DNA from: Lachnospiraceae bacterium
Lineage (GTDB): Bacteria > Bacillota > Clostridia > Lachnospirales > Lachnospiraceae
DNA length: 64,000 bases
Assembly: GCA_015057455.1 (NCBI GenBank)
Contig: SVEH01000003.1
Location: 115,907-179,906, forward strand
Direction: 5' to 3'
The translations under genes were made by a program, and so were the position numbers. The notes under the pieces are model-generated. The model was not told the DNA's origin and ran no database searches. It saw nothing but the letters and a program-made list of their open reading frames with translations. Positions 1-8,461 of this stretch are shown one piece after another (positions within the stretch are counted from its first letter, which is position 1; each line of letters begins with the position of its first letter).

Positions 1-218
1 GCAAATGCTTCTATACTTGTATACTTTTTAAACAAATCCTTAGTTACTATATTAACTCTTGCATCTGTACATTGGGCACTAAGCATTGTTGCAATAAGTA
101 ACTGCCAAGGGGTCTCATGGTTTAAATAACATCTATATTCTGTACCATACTCTTTATCTAATAATTCTAATATTTTTTCTATTCTAATAGGTTCGTCTTT
201 TTTTATAAACTTGTACAT
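1..218 (-). CDS. nth: Endonuclease III, N-terminal part (cut by window edge)
   Basis: Base-excision DNA glycosylase/AP lyase that removes oxidised pyrimidines. The ATG at 218 has an AGGAG-type ribosome binding site just upstream, and the frame is open to the left edge, so only the first 72 codons are present. The stretch LLIATMLSAQCTDARVN is the well conserved first helix-turn segment of the Nth/MutY family. The catalytic Lys/Asp and the C-terminal iron-sulfur cysteines would lie outside the window. It is the gene after the radical SAM gene on the same strand, with a 116-bp gap. Confidence 0.9.
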   Translation of the reverse strand, partial: MYKFIKKDEPIRIEKILELLDKEYGTEYRCYLNHETPWQLLIATMLSAQCTDARVNIVTKDLFKKYTSIEAF

Positions 219-334
219 AATCTCCTCTTTTAATTCTCCTTTATGCTCTACTCAAGTGAAGTTTATTATTCTGTTCTATGTCACCACCTCTATATGGTAA
301 CTTAGACTAATTAATGTTTAACACGGGTCTATAA

Positions 335-2323
335 TTAATTATCGTTTATATCTATACAATAAACTGTTGCCTGATAATTTATTGGATTTCTATCTAAATA
401 ATCATATAAAACATATGTTGTCCTATCCTCTATTTGACCAGATTCCATATAAGTTATCATATCAATTTCATATTTTTCTATGTTAGTTAATCTTGCTATT
501 TGCTTCGTGTCATATTCCTTATAATTAGGCAAAATATCTCTGATATTTTCTTCATTTTTATAGAACTCATTATATTGCTTCTTTAATTTATCTGTCATTG
601 CTGCCCATTCCGGTCTTGTTTTCATTTTCTCTCTTAAATACAAATCATGTCTTAACAACTGTATCAACACGTCTCTATCAAATGTTTCACCCTTGTTTTC
701 ATTATAATTCTTATTTATTATATCTGCATTTGTGTTTATATTTGTATCTATATTTACATATGCATTTATACTTGCATTTGTGTTTATACTTGTATCTATA
801 CTTGCATTTGTATTTATGCTTGCGTTTATATTTATACTTGAATTTGTATTTGTAGTTATACTTTCATTTTGACTTGTTTTAGCATTAATAGCATTGGCTT
901 TATTATCAAAAATACTATTACACATATCAATTAATATATTATATCTAGCAATTCTTGAATGTTTCACATCAAATAAACTATTATCCTCATAGTACTTAGC
1001 AAAACTTTCATACATATGAAAAGGTGTTTCAAAAAATCTCTCTAGATATTTTATTGTATTTTCAAATTGACGGCTATTATAATAAACTTCTACCATCTCT
1101 TCTATTTGTTTTAATTCTAAAATCTCATCATATGTGAGCCACTTGGTATATAACACCTCATACACAGGATTTGTTTTATATACTATGCCATATTCCTTAG
1201 CTTCCCTATGCATAAGTGAACCTTTTAGCACTTTTAGAAATCCTAATTGTAATTGCTCTGGCTCTAGTCCATACACATCATTAAATGACTTTTTAAAACT
1301 CTCCATCCCTTCGTAAGGAAGTCCTGCTATTAAATCAAGATGTTGATGAACTCTCTTCGTATCGTTTATTTTCCTCACAATAGTTGATAATTGTTCAAAG
1401 TCCATTTTTCTCTTAATAGCATCTATTGTATCTAAATTAGTGGATTGCACACCTATCTCTAACTGAATTAATCTAGGACGCATATCTTTCATAATGTCTA
1501 TTTCTTCATCTGTTAATATATCTGCTGATACTTCAAAATGAAAATTAGTAACTCCGTTATCATGTTCTTTTATATATGTCCAAATTTCTTTTGTTCTTTC
1601 TCTATTGCAATTAAATGTTCTATCTACAAACTTAACTTGACTAACCTTGTTATCTAGAAAATACTGCAACTCCTTTTTCACTAGTTCCATACTTCTAAAT
1701 CTAACTCTTTTATCTATTGAAGACATACAATAACTGCATGAATATGGACATCCTCTGCTGCTTTCATAGTATATTATTTTATTTTCAAATTCAGATAAAT
1801 CATTATACACAAATGGCACATCATCCATATTCATATAAGGTCTAACACCTGTATTGGTAACTCTTCCATCTATTCTTGTAACAATGCCCTGAATTTGTGA
1901 TATATCAATTCTAATATTCAAATCATCACTTTCTATACCTCTATAATATTGAATCAATTGACATAGCGTTTCTTCACCCTCGCCTATCATAATTCCATCT
2001 ACATAATCATGACTTACAAGATAATCTTCACTATTATACGAAACTTCTGGACCACCATACCATATATGCGTATTTGGCAGCACCTTCTTAAGTTCTCGTG
2101 AAATAGCTTCCACATATTCTATATTCCATATATAACATGAAAAACCTATAAAATCAGGTTTCTTCTTATATATATCTGCCATTATTTCTTCTGCAAAATT
2201 ATTAATTGTGTATTCTGCAAGTTCTATATCAATCCCTTTGTTCTTCGCATAACTTCTCAATGTATATACAGCCAAATTAGAATGTATATATTTTGCATTT
2301 ATCGCTACAAGTAATGTCTTCAT
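335..2323 (-). CDS. B12-binding-domain radical SAM protein (DUF4080-like C-terminus)
   Basis: Predicted radical S-adenosylmethionine enzyme of 662 residues. Residues 1-130 resemble the cobalamin-binding Rossmann domain (MKTLLVAINAKYIHSN start; WYGGPEVS near 90; GEGEET near 115). The [4Fe-4S]-binding motif is Cys192-x3-Cys196-x2-Cys199 (RGCPYSCSYC), followed by a TIM-barrel-like region to about 400. The C-terminal part matches the arrangement of DUF4080 proteins, whose substrate is unknown. Residues 486-540 are an odd Asn/Ile/Thr/Ala repeat (units such as INTNAS) inserted before the conserved C-terminal segment that begins near 548; this looks like a repeat expansion rather than a domain. The family call is firm; the reaction cannot be inferred. 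Confidence 0.85.
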   Translation of the reverse strand: MKTLLVAINAKYIHSNLAVYTLRSYAKNKGIDIELAEYTINNFAEEIMADIYKKKPDFIGFSCYIWNIEYVEAISRELKKVLPNTHIWYGGPEVSYNSEDYLVSHDYVDGIMIGEGEETLCQLIQYYRGIESDDLNIRIDISQIQGIVTRIDGRVTNTGVRPYMNMDDVPFVYNDLSEFENKIIYYESSRGCPYSCSYCMSSIDKRVRFRSMELVKKELQYFLDNKVSQVKFVDRTFNCNRERTKEIWTYIKEHDNGVTNFHFEVSADILTDEEIDIMKDMRPRLIQLEIGVQSTNLDTIDAIKRKMDFEQLSTIVRKINDTKRVHQHLDLIAGLPYEGMESFKKSFNDVYGLEPEQLQLGFLKVLKGSLMHREAKEYGIVYKTNPVYEVLYTKWLTYDEILELKQIEEMVEVYYNSRQFENTIKYLERFFETPFHMYESFAKYYEDNSLFDVKHSRIARYNILIDMCNSIFDNKANAINAKTSQNESITTNTNSSININASINTNASIDTSINTNASINAYVNIDTNINTNADIINKNYNENKGETFDRDVLIQLLRHDLYLREKMKTRPEWAAMTDKLKKQYNEFYKNEENIRDILPNYKEYDTKQIARLTNIEKYEIDMITYMESGQIEDRTTYVLYDYLDRNPINYQATVYCIDINDN
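704..868 (-). repeat. In-frame low-complexity repeat in radical SAM gene
   Basis: About 55 codons (residues 486-540 of the radical SAM protein) consist of degenerate 6-8 residue units such as INTNAS and SIDTN. On the plus strand this appears as alternating ttgtatt/tatactt blocks. The frame is kept throughout, so the array is translated as a flexible polar linker. Confidence 0.8.
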
Positions 2324-2498
2324 TATCTATTCCTCTTTCTGTGTTATCCTCTTGTTACTTTATTTTTCTGATTAAACTTATTTCTTCTATATGAAAAACT
2401 ACTGTTATACCTATTATTAGTTTCCTATTTATTTTTACAAATCTATGAAAATATATCTATTATATAATCCATATACAGATATAATTCTATGATATATT

Positions 2499-3257
2499 TT
2501 ATATATCATATTCTAGAACATATCCCTCTAAGGTGTTCAGTCTAGCCCTTCTCATCGCCTTTGCATGTCTTACTCCTATGTACCTTACATGCCATGGTTC
2601 ATATGCATATCCAGTCACCTGCGAATATCCCCTAGGATATCTTATAATAAAACCATAGTTTTGTACATTATTTTTTAACCAAATTCCTTCTTTTGTTCTT
2701 TCAAAATATGTTACCAATTTATAATCTATTTCCCTACATGAAATATCCATTGCTAATCCTGTTTGATGTTCACTAGTTCCTGGATATGCAATATATTTTT
2801 CCGTATGTTCTTTTCCTTGCTCTATTAATGATTTCTCATATATTTCTTTTTGCCTTTCATAGGAACGAAATCCTGATATTGCAACTAATTCAACTCCTAC
2901 ATCTGCCGCTGATTTAAACATCCTTCTTAAATATTTAGCTGCTTCTTTTCTCATAAATTTCTTTTCATCCGGCACATCAACTGTTACATTTACATATTCC
3001 AAATCCTTTGGTATGTAAGTTTGTGGTAGTATATTCTTTTTATTTACTATAAGTAACTGATTATTTTTCATTCTCTTATTTATACTTTTAAAATCTATTC
3101 TATTATTATTTGCATTTTGCAAAGTTAATTTAGCACTATTTGCACTTTGGTAAACCAATTTAGCATTATTTATACTTTGATAAGCTACTTTAGCATTATT
3201 TGCACTTTGGTAAGACCATTTATCATTATTAAATTTCTTATCTCTATGCTTATCCAT
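2499..3257 (-). CDS. VanY-type D,D-carboxypeptidase family protein (peptidase M15B) with N-terminal repeats
   Basis: Zinc peptidase-like protein of 252 residues. The M15 signatures are all present: SGFRSYERQ at 128-136, SxHxxGxAxD as S162-H164-G167-A169-D171, and ExxH as E220-H223 (EPWH). Known members trim the terminal D-Ala from peptidoglycan stems. Residues 16-65 are five 10-residue repeats of the form YQSxNNAKxx. No signal peptide or membrane segment is seen, which is unusual for an enzyme acting on cell wall; the protein may be exported otherwise, or the start may be unusual. The ATG at 3257 is preceded by AAGGTG, but that site lies in the arm of a hairpin (3262-3299) followed by a T-run. 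Confidence 0.8.
   Translation of the reverse strand: MDKHRDKKFNNDKWSYQSANNAKVAYQSINNAKLVYQSANSAKLTLQNANNNRIDFKSINKRMKNNQLLIVNKKNILPQTYIPKDLEYVNVTVDVPDEKKFMRKEAAKYLRRMFKSAADVGVELVAISGFRSYERQKEIYEKSLIEQGKEHTEKYIAYPGTSEHQTGLAMDISCREIDYKLVTYFERTKEGIWLKNNVQNYGFIIRYPRGYSQVTGYAYEPWHVRYIGVRHAKAMRRARLNTLEGYVLEYDI
3063..3212 (-). repeat. Five degenerate 30-bp tandem repeats (10-residue units)
   Basis: Residues 16-65 of the VanY-like protein fall into five consecutive 10-residue units, YQSANNAKVA being the first; units four and five are more diverged. The reading frame is kept. The array begins two codons after the point where the truncated duplicate near 4845 loses similarity. Confidence 0.8.
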
Positions 3258-3329
3258 AAAAAATACACCTTAAAGTATTCTTATACTTTAAAGTGTATTC
3301 GTAATTATATGTTACTATTCCTTTATTAT
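3216..3329. repeat. Direct repeat copy A (intergenic hairpin plus VanY-like 5' end)
   Basis: This segment matches 4845-4957 by eye at roughly 90 percent identity. It covers codons 1-14 of the VanY-like gene, its ribosome binding site, the 17-bp-stem hairpin at 3262-3299 and the spacer to the stop codon of the ATPase gene. The two copies flank the ATPase gene in the same orientation. Confidence 0.85.
3262..3299 (-). terminator. Terminator-like hairpin overlapping VanY-like ribosome binding site
   Basis: Two 17-nt arms (AATACACCTTAAAGTAT and its complement with one mismatch) flank a TCTT loop. On the minus strand the stem is followed by a T-run that runs into the ATG at 3257. It may end the ATPase transcript, and it contains the AAGGTG that would serve the next gene, so termination and translation control are both possible. 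Confidence 0.6.
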
Positions 3330-3332
3330 GTG

Positions 3333-4562
3333 TTACGCAAGTAACCAATCAATTATATTCAACGCCTTTATCCCGTCATAAGAGTTAATATAACTCTTAT
3401 CCATAGATAGTATTATTTTTTCATAATTATCGCGTATGCATTTTAGTGGACGTAACTCACGTTCTCTTGTTTGTTCTGATTGCATACTTTCAGTTACTTG
3501 TATATATATTTTATCATTTGGTTTTTCTGCTACAAAATCAACTTCTATATCTCCCACCTTGCCTATATATACACGATACCCTCTACGAATCAGTTCTAAA
3601 AATACTACATTTTCTAAAATATGTCCTCTATCCACATCTCGATAGCCAAGTAACATATTTCTAAATCCTAAATCTATAATATAATTCTTGCCTAATGTTT
3701 TTAGTAATTGTTTTCCTTTTATATCATAACGACTAACTGAATAGAAAATAAATGCATTTTCCATCATTGATATATACTTTGTAACAGTTTTGCCTGCAAC
3801 ATTCTTCCCTTTAGTTCCAATTATTTCACCCTCATTAGATAATACATTCCCTATATTGTTAGGCGATGTAATACTTCCTATGTTAGAACATAAAAATAGC
3901 ATTATTTTGTGTAATATATTTTGATCTGATTGGTTATTTCGTTGTAAAATATCTTTTAAAACGACCGTTGAATAAATTCCTTCCAACGCTTGATTTATAC
4001 GTTCCTCATTAAATTGATATTCTCTTAAAATAGGCATTCCGCCAAATTGTAAATATTTTTGAAATTTATCTTCTATTGTAATAGTTTTATCTACTTGATA
4101 AAACTCTAAGAACTCCTTAAATGATAACGGCAACATTCTTATCTCAACATATCTACCTGCCAATAATGTTGAAAATTCTGTTGATAACAAATATGCATTA
4201 GAACCTGTAATATATATATCCACATCAAAGTCTAATCGAAATGACTCTATAGCCTTCTCCCAGTGTTTAACACTCTGCAATTCATCAAAGATCAGATATG
4301 TCTTCCCTTGAGAAGGTATTCTAGAACTAATATAATCATAAAATTTCAAATAATCTGTTAACTCACGATATTTTAATGATTCCAAATTCATATGAATAAT
4401 ATTACTTTCAGGTATATTACTGTCAATTAAATATTGATGAAACAACTCTAAAATAGATGATTTGCCACATCTGCGAATACCAGTAATAATTTTTATCAAA
4501 TCAACATCTTTGTTATCTATTAATTGCTGTAAATACTCTTCACGATTTATTAATTTCGACAC
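3333..4562 (-). CDS. AAA ATPase with DUF4143-type C-terminal domain
   Basis: A 409-residue P-loop ATPase. Walker A is GIRRCGKSS near residues 27-35 and Walker B is YLIFDELQ near 88-95. The arrangement of an archaeal-type ATPase fold with a C-terminal DUF4143 domain is a common family in anaerobes. The C-terminal segment with VDFVAEKPNDKIYIQVTES looks like a degenerate PD-(D/E)xK nuclease-like core. The start is GTG with GGAGGT upstream. Functions proposed for the family (toxin-like, regulatory or DNA-linked) are unproven. Its position between two direct repeats that restore a neat order if removed suggests that it was inserted here. Confidence 0.85.
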   Translation of the reverse strand: MSKLINREEYLQQLIDNKDVDLIKIITGIRRCGKSSILELFHQYLIDSNIPESNIIHMNLESLKYRELTDYLKFYDYISSRIPSQGKTYLIFDELQSVKHWEKAIESFRLDFDVDIYITGSNAYLLSTEFSTLLAGRYVEIRMLPLSFKEFLEFYQVDKTITIEDKFQKYLQFGGMPILREYQFNEERINQALEGIYSTVVLKDILQRNNQSDQNILHKIMLFLCSNIGSITSPNNIGNVLSNEGEIIGTKGKNVAGKTVTKYISMMENAFIFYSVSRYDIKGKQLLKTLGKNYIIDLGFRNMLLGYRDVDRGHILENVVFLELIRRGYRVYIGKVGDIEVDFVAEKPNDKIYIQVTESMQSEQTRERELRPLKCIRDNYEKIILSMDKSYINSYDGIKALNIIDWLLA

Positions 4563-4707
4563 AAGCCACCTCCACTAGATACAGTTATCCCCACATTATT
4601 ATTCTCTTAAAATTAGTAATTTATAATCTGTACATTAGTACTCTATAAATTTATAATCATAAACATTAGTTTATACTATAAGTATACCTAAAAAACGCAA
4701 AAAAATC

Positions 4708-4739
4708 AAGAGTTTCAGACTTACAAGTCCAAAACTCTT
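4708..4739 (-). terminator. Intrinsic terminator-like hairpin
   Basis: AAGAGTTT pairs with AAACTCTT, enclosing a second 4-bp stem GACT/AGTC with a TACA loop. On the minus strand a TTGATTTTTTT tract follows. It would end transcripts coming from the riboflavin transporter gene before the ATPase gene. The rest of 4563-4953 holds only the duplicated segment and AT-rich sequence. Confidence 0.65.
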
Positions 4740-4844
4740 TATTTGTATGAACTTTTATACTCAATATCCCAAAACCATAATTCTTTTTGTTTTTTGTACT
4801 TGTACATCAGAAATCTTAAACAGTTTACATATTCATCAAAAATC

Positions 4845-4957
4845 CCATTTATCATTATTAAATTTCTTATCTCTATTTCTATCCATAAAAATACACCTTA
4901 AAGTATTCTTATACTCTAAGGTGTATTCATAATTACACGTTACTATCCCATTATTAT
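4845..4957. repeat. Direct repeat copy B with truncated VanY-like gene start
   Basis: Second copy of the segment at 3216-3329. On the minus strand, ATG near 4886 opens a 16-codon frame (MDRNRDKKFNNDKWDF then stop) that matches the VanY-like N-terminus up to Trp14 and then ends. The copy abuts the stop codon of the riboflavin transporter gene. It is a gene fragment, not a working gene. Confidence 0.85.
4890..4927 (-). terminator. Terminator-like hairpin downstream of ribU
   Basis: Same 17-nt-arm hairpin as at 3262-3299, here with one mismatch and a TCTT loop, followed by TTTTT on the minus strand. It lies 26 bases past the ribU stop codon and is the probable terminator of that gene. Confidence 0.65.
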
Positions 4958-5583
4958 ATCTTAAACAATACCTTCTTTACTCTCTTATATACTAAGAATG
5001 TTATAAGTGAAGCTACTGCATACTTAATTAAGTTAAATGGAACAATTCCAATTGCTATCAATGTAAATGTATCCTTAATTGCAGGGTTAACTTTACTACA
5101 CATTCCAACAATTGCATTCATATCTAATCCCATAACTTTGGAGTATATAGGGAATATTAGATATAAATTATTAAATATTGAAAATATACTTACTACTATT
5201 GTTCCTACCGCTAATGAAATAGCTGCGTTAGTTTTATTTTTCTTTCTTTGATATATTAAAACTGCTGGTATCATATAACAAACACTACATAACATATTAG
5301 ATAATTCTCCTACACCACCTGTTGTAGTTCCGTTAAATACAAAGTTCAAGCCTACTTTTATTAGTATTATAACCAAACCTGCAAATGGTCCCATTATATA
5401 TCCACCAATTATTACTGGAAGTTCTGAGAAATCCATTTTCAAAAAAGGTGGAAATAATGGTAGTGGAAACTCTAATACCATTAATATAGCACTTATTGCA
5501 CCAAATAAAGCAATTAATACCATCTTCTGTGTTGTAAACAACTTCTTTTTATCTACTGTGTCTGTTTTTGAATTCATATTCAT
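4954..5583 (-). CDS. ribU: ECF transporter S component, riboflavin type
   Basis: Substrate-binding membrane protein of an energy-coupling factor transporter, 209 residues with about five to six hydrophobic segments. The stretch FPLPLFPPFLKMDFSELP and the following GGYIMGPFAG are typical of RibU, which takes up riboflavin together with the EcfA1/EcfA2/EcfT module (encoded here at 23.3-26.1 kb). The ATG at 5583 is chosen because AGGAGG lies seven bases upstream; the frame extends two codons further but has no better signal. There is no room for an FMN riboswitch in the 65-bp gap to the gene upstream, so it may be cotranscribed with the adhesin gene. Confidence 0.8.
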   Translation of the reverse strand: MNMNSKTDTVDKKKLFTTQKMVLIALFGAISAILMVLEFPLPLFPPFLKMDFSELPVIIGGYIMGPFAGLVIILIKVGLNFVFNGTTTGGVGELSNMLCSVCYMIPAVLIYQRKKNKTNAAISLAVGTIVVSIFSIFNNLYLIFPIYSKVMGLDMNAIVGMCSKVNPAIKDTFTLIAIGIVPFNLIKYAVASLITFLVYKRVKKVLFKI

Positions 5584-5648
5584 ACACAATCCTCCTAATA
5601 ACCTCTATAAATATATTCAAGTCCATAAAGAAATTATTACTAAAAATA

Positions 5649-8360
5649 CTATTTAACTCTTCTTACTAAAACCATACAACACAAACCATATATTGATAAG
5701 ATCATTAATGCTATATACATCTGCATATTGCTCTCGTCTGATGTTTTTGGTGTATCATCTTTATCTACATCTCCTGTTGCATTAGCACTAACAACTTGAT
5801 CCTTCTCTACTTTAGCAGGTTCATACTTATCTTCAGCAACTAACTTTTCTGGAGCCTTTGAAGGTTTTGCCGGCTTTACTGTTGGATCTACTGGATCCTT
5901 TGTTGGTGCCTGAGGCTCTTTAGTTGGATCCATTGGGTCCTTTGTTGGTCCTACTGGATCCTTTGTTGGATCTAATGGTGACTCAGTTGGGTCTACTGGA
6001 ACCTCAGTTACTTCTGGTGTAGCCGTTGGCTCATCACTTGACTCTGGTGTAGCGGTTGGCTCATCACTTGGTTCTGGTGTTGGTGTTGGAGTTGGTGTTG
6101 GTGTCGGCGTTGGAATATGTGGAATATATTTTGTATTTGTAATGTTAAATCCTTTAACACTACTAATATATCCTGGTACATAATCTTCTGTTACAGTATA
6201 CGTATATGTATGTGTACCATCTTCATTAAATTTTGGTAATTCACCAAATGAATACTCCTTCTGTCCATTCTTAAGTGTAACTGAATTTATCTTTTGTCCA
6301 TCTCTTAATAAATTAATTGTTATATCTGGATATGATCCACTATGTCCTACCCATGTCTTAGTACCACTAACCTCAACTATATCATCAAGTGTATTAGTAA
6401 TAACAATTATATCATTCTCTTTATTCATAGAAGTTGTGTAGTCAGCTACTTTAACTTCCTCTACTCTATATGTTACTGCATTTCCATTCTCACCATTTGG
6501 AAATGCATTTTGTGGAAATGACCATGACCACTCATTAGGATTAGTTGTTTTATCCCACGTTGGTTGTACATCTGTCATTTCAGTTTCAACACCATTAACT
6601 TTCTTAAATACCTTTAATTCAATGTTTTCTGGTCTCTTATTGATTGCATTATTATTATCATTCCAAACTTTCTTACCATTTAAAGTAGTATAAGTTGGTG
6701 TATTTTCAACAACGAAAGGTGCATTTAAAGGTGCCTCTGTTACTACTGTTTGAGGCTCTGTTTCACCTTCTACTTGTGTTATTGTTCTTTCTAAAACTGA
6801 ATCATATGATACATGTATTAATTTTGTAAAATCACTCTTCTCGTATCCTGTTGGAGTAACTTCTGTTAATTTATATGTATGTCCTGAAGGGATTTCATCA
6901 AATTTCACAATACCGTTACTATTAGATTTAGCAACTAATGTATCATAATCTGCACTATCCTTATTATAATCACCTATTATAGTTCCACCATGACATCCTG
7001 TACAATTATCTCCGTCATGTTGTAATCTAAATTCAACATTCTCCATAGGTTCTTTTGTTGCACTGTCCATTTTTATAAAGTGAAAACTTCCTGTATAACC
7101 TGTAACTTCTGGGAATATTGCTTCTGTATATACATCTGTTTCACCACCAGCTACACCTACTAAAGATTGTGATACCTCTCTTCCTCCTTGAGGATCATAG
7201 AAATATACACCTTGTGGAAGGATTTGCTTTCCTGAAACTACTGCTTTAATCTGTTGTCCTGCTTTAGCACTAACTGTTACATTATATTCCTCTTTTCCAA
7301 GTTCAAGTTTAATTTTACTACTTTCAACTTGATTATCTCCAACAAATACTGTAAGGAATATATTATCATTTTCACTACTACCACTATTATTTAATAAAAC
7401 TTTTAAATCAACTGTATAGTTTCCATCTTCACCTTCAACTGGCTTAGATCCAACTATAGCAACATCTGATATAATAATTTGGTTCTTTTCTGGGTAAATT
7501 GCTGTTTGATTCTTTAGATGATCTATTAATCTATTAATTCTATCTCCAACTTCTGCATTAGTTGTTATTTGCCCTTCACCTAAATTTGAAATCCAATTCT
7601 CTCCATTTATAGGTTCTAATTCACTAACAAAATCATGTACTGGTAATCCCCACTTTGAATTAACTCTTGTATTAAAACTTTGCATATACCTAAACTCATT
7701 TACATCTGTATTAGAATATGCCCATATAGCAGTTTGAACAGCTGTAATAATTTCTGCACGTGTTAATTCCTCTGCTCCTTCAAAATTCTCAGCTACTAAA
7801 TTCTTTTTCATTTGTTCAAGACTAACATATGGATAAGAATTAGTTACAATTCCACGAATGTGCGCAGCTTCTGTTTCACTATAATAATCACTATTTTCTA
7901 AGTTATTTCTCTTATAATATACTCCATGTTTATATCCTATTATTGCATCACAGCAATATAGTACTTCATAATTATTTTTAGTTCCAAATGAATACTTTCC
8001 ATTTGGAGTCCATTGATCTGCCTTATCAGCTTCTACTATCATCAATGTCTGAGGAATATCGGCGTCTTTTCCATTATTTGTTACCATATGACTACTCATC
8101 TCATATGGACCATAATTAGTTATCTTCCCATTTATTGGATACATCGCCATATATGTATATCCATTACTTCCTGGTGCTACACTAACACGTAGTTCATCGC
8201 CATACCAGATTGTCTCTACCTGTGTTGGTTCACCCTCAGATGATTGTGTATTACCTGTTGCTTCATCTGGTGTATCTGCAAATGTACTAATACAAAAAAC
8301 ATTAAAAATCATCATAGTTGCAAGACATAATGCAACTATTCTCTTTAACTTATTTTTCAT
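5649..8360 (-). CDS. Cell-wall-anchored thioester/Cna-B surface protein
   Basis: A 903-residue secreted adhesin. Residues 1-28 are a signal peptide. Residues about 50-290 look like a thioester domain: Cys136/Cys137 (LYCCDA) and Gln209 in AVQTAIWAYS would form the Cys-Gln bond. A SpaA-like domain spans about 420-555, with a CxxC at 453-456. Two Cna-B-type domains follow near 558-658 and 662-743. Residues 750-835 are Pro/Thr/Asp-rich spacer repeats (PTPTP, DPTKDP). The C-terminus has TPKTSD at 870-875, a hydrophobic segment and VRRVK, a sortase signal in which Ser replaces the usual Gly. Thioester domains of this class bind host or surface targets covalently. No sortase gene is in the window. 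Confidence 0.88.
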   Translation of the reverse strand: MKNKLKRIVALCLATMMIFNVFCISTFADTPDEATGNTQSSEGEPTQVETIWYGDELRVSVAPGSNGYTYMAMYPINGKITNYGPYEMSSHMVTNNGKDADIPQTLMIVEADKADQWTPNGKYSFGTKNNYEVLYCCDAIIGYKHGVYYKRNNLENSDYYSETEAAHIRGIVTNSYPYVSLEQMKKNLVAENFEGAEELTRAEIITAVQTAIWAYSNTDVNEFRYMQSFNTRVNSKWGLPVHDFVSELEPINGENWISNLGEGQITTNAEVGDRINRLIDHLKNQTAIYPEKNQIIISDVAIVGSKPVEGEDGNYTVDLKVLLNNSGSSENDNIFLTVFVGDNQVESSKIKLELGKEEYNVTVSAKAGQQIKAVVSGKQILPQGVYFYDPQGGREVSQSLVGVAGGETDVYTEAIFPEVTGYTGSFHFIKMDSATKEPMENVEFRLQHDGDNCTGCHGGTIIGDYNKDSADYDTLVAKSNSNGIVKFDEIPSGHTYKLTEVTPTGYEKSDFTKLIHVSYDSVLERTITQVEGETEPQTVVTEAPLNAPFVVENTPTYTTLNGKKVWNDNNNAINKRPENIELKVFKKVNGVETEMTDVQPTWDKTTNPNEWSWSFPQNAFPNGENGNAVTYRVEEVKVADYTTSMNKENDIIVITNTLDDIVEVSGTKTWVGHSGSYPDITINLLRDGQKINSVTLKNGQKEYSFGELPKFNEDGTHTYTYTVTEDYVPGYISSVKGFNITNTKYIPHIPTPTPTPTPTPTPEPSDEPTATPESSDEPTATPEVTEVPVDPTESPLDPTKDPVGPTKDPMDPTKEPQAPTKDPVDPTVKPAKPSKAPEKLVAEDKYEPAKVEKDQVVSANATGDVDKDDTPKTSDESNMQMYIALMILSIYGLCCMVLVRRVK

Positions 8361-8381
8361 TATTATCCTCCTTTAATATTG

Positions 8382-8400
8382 TAAGAACAGACTGTTCTTA
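8382..8400. promoter_or_regulatory. 19-bp perfect palindrome in adhesin 5' leader
   Basis: TAAGAACAGACTGTTCTTA is a perfect palindrome around a central base. It lies between the predicted promoter and the AGGAGG of the adhesin gene, where a repressor or a short RNA hairpin could act. The half sites are GAAC-N5-GTTC, one base longer than the Gram-positive LexA box. Confidence 0.55.
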
Positions 8401-8461
8401 GATTTTACATTTCCTCTACCCAAACTACCTAATAAGTTCATTTTACACAAACTTATTTCAC

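Noticed and set aside
598..855. 85-codon plus-strand frame rich in Leu/Tyr
   Set aside because: It is the antisense of the Asn/Ile/Thr repeat in the radical SAM gene; repeats readily leave the other strand open.
4747..4932. 61-codon plus-strand frame in the ribU-ATPase gap
   Set aside because: It reads through the terminator and duplicate fragment, has no ribosome binding site and no recognisable protein features.
3216..4957. Insertion sequence carrying the ATPase gene
   Set aside because: The flanking repeats are 114 bp and contain parts of neighbouring genes, with no transposase or terminal inverted repeats; a simple insertion sequence is not supported.
5584..5648. FMN riboswitch before ribU
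   Set aside because: Only 65 bp separate ribU from the gene upstream, too short for the roughly 120-nt aptamer, and no aptamer bases were seen.
8382..8400. LexA (SOS) box upstream of the adhesin gene
   Set aside because: Half sites GAAC and GTTC are separated by five bases; the Gram-positive LexA site needs four. Kept only as a generic palindrome.
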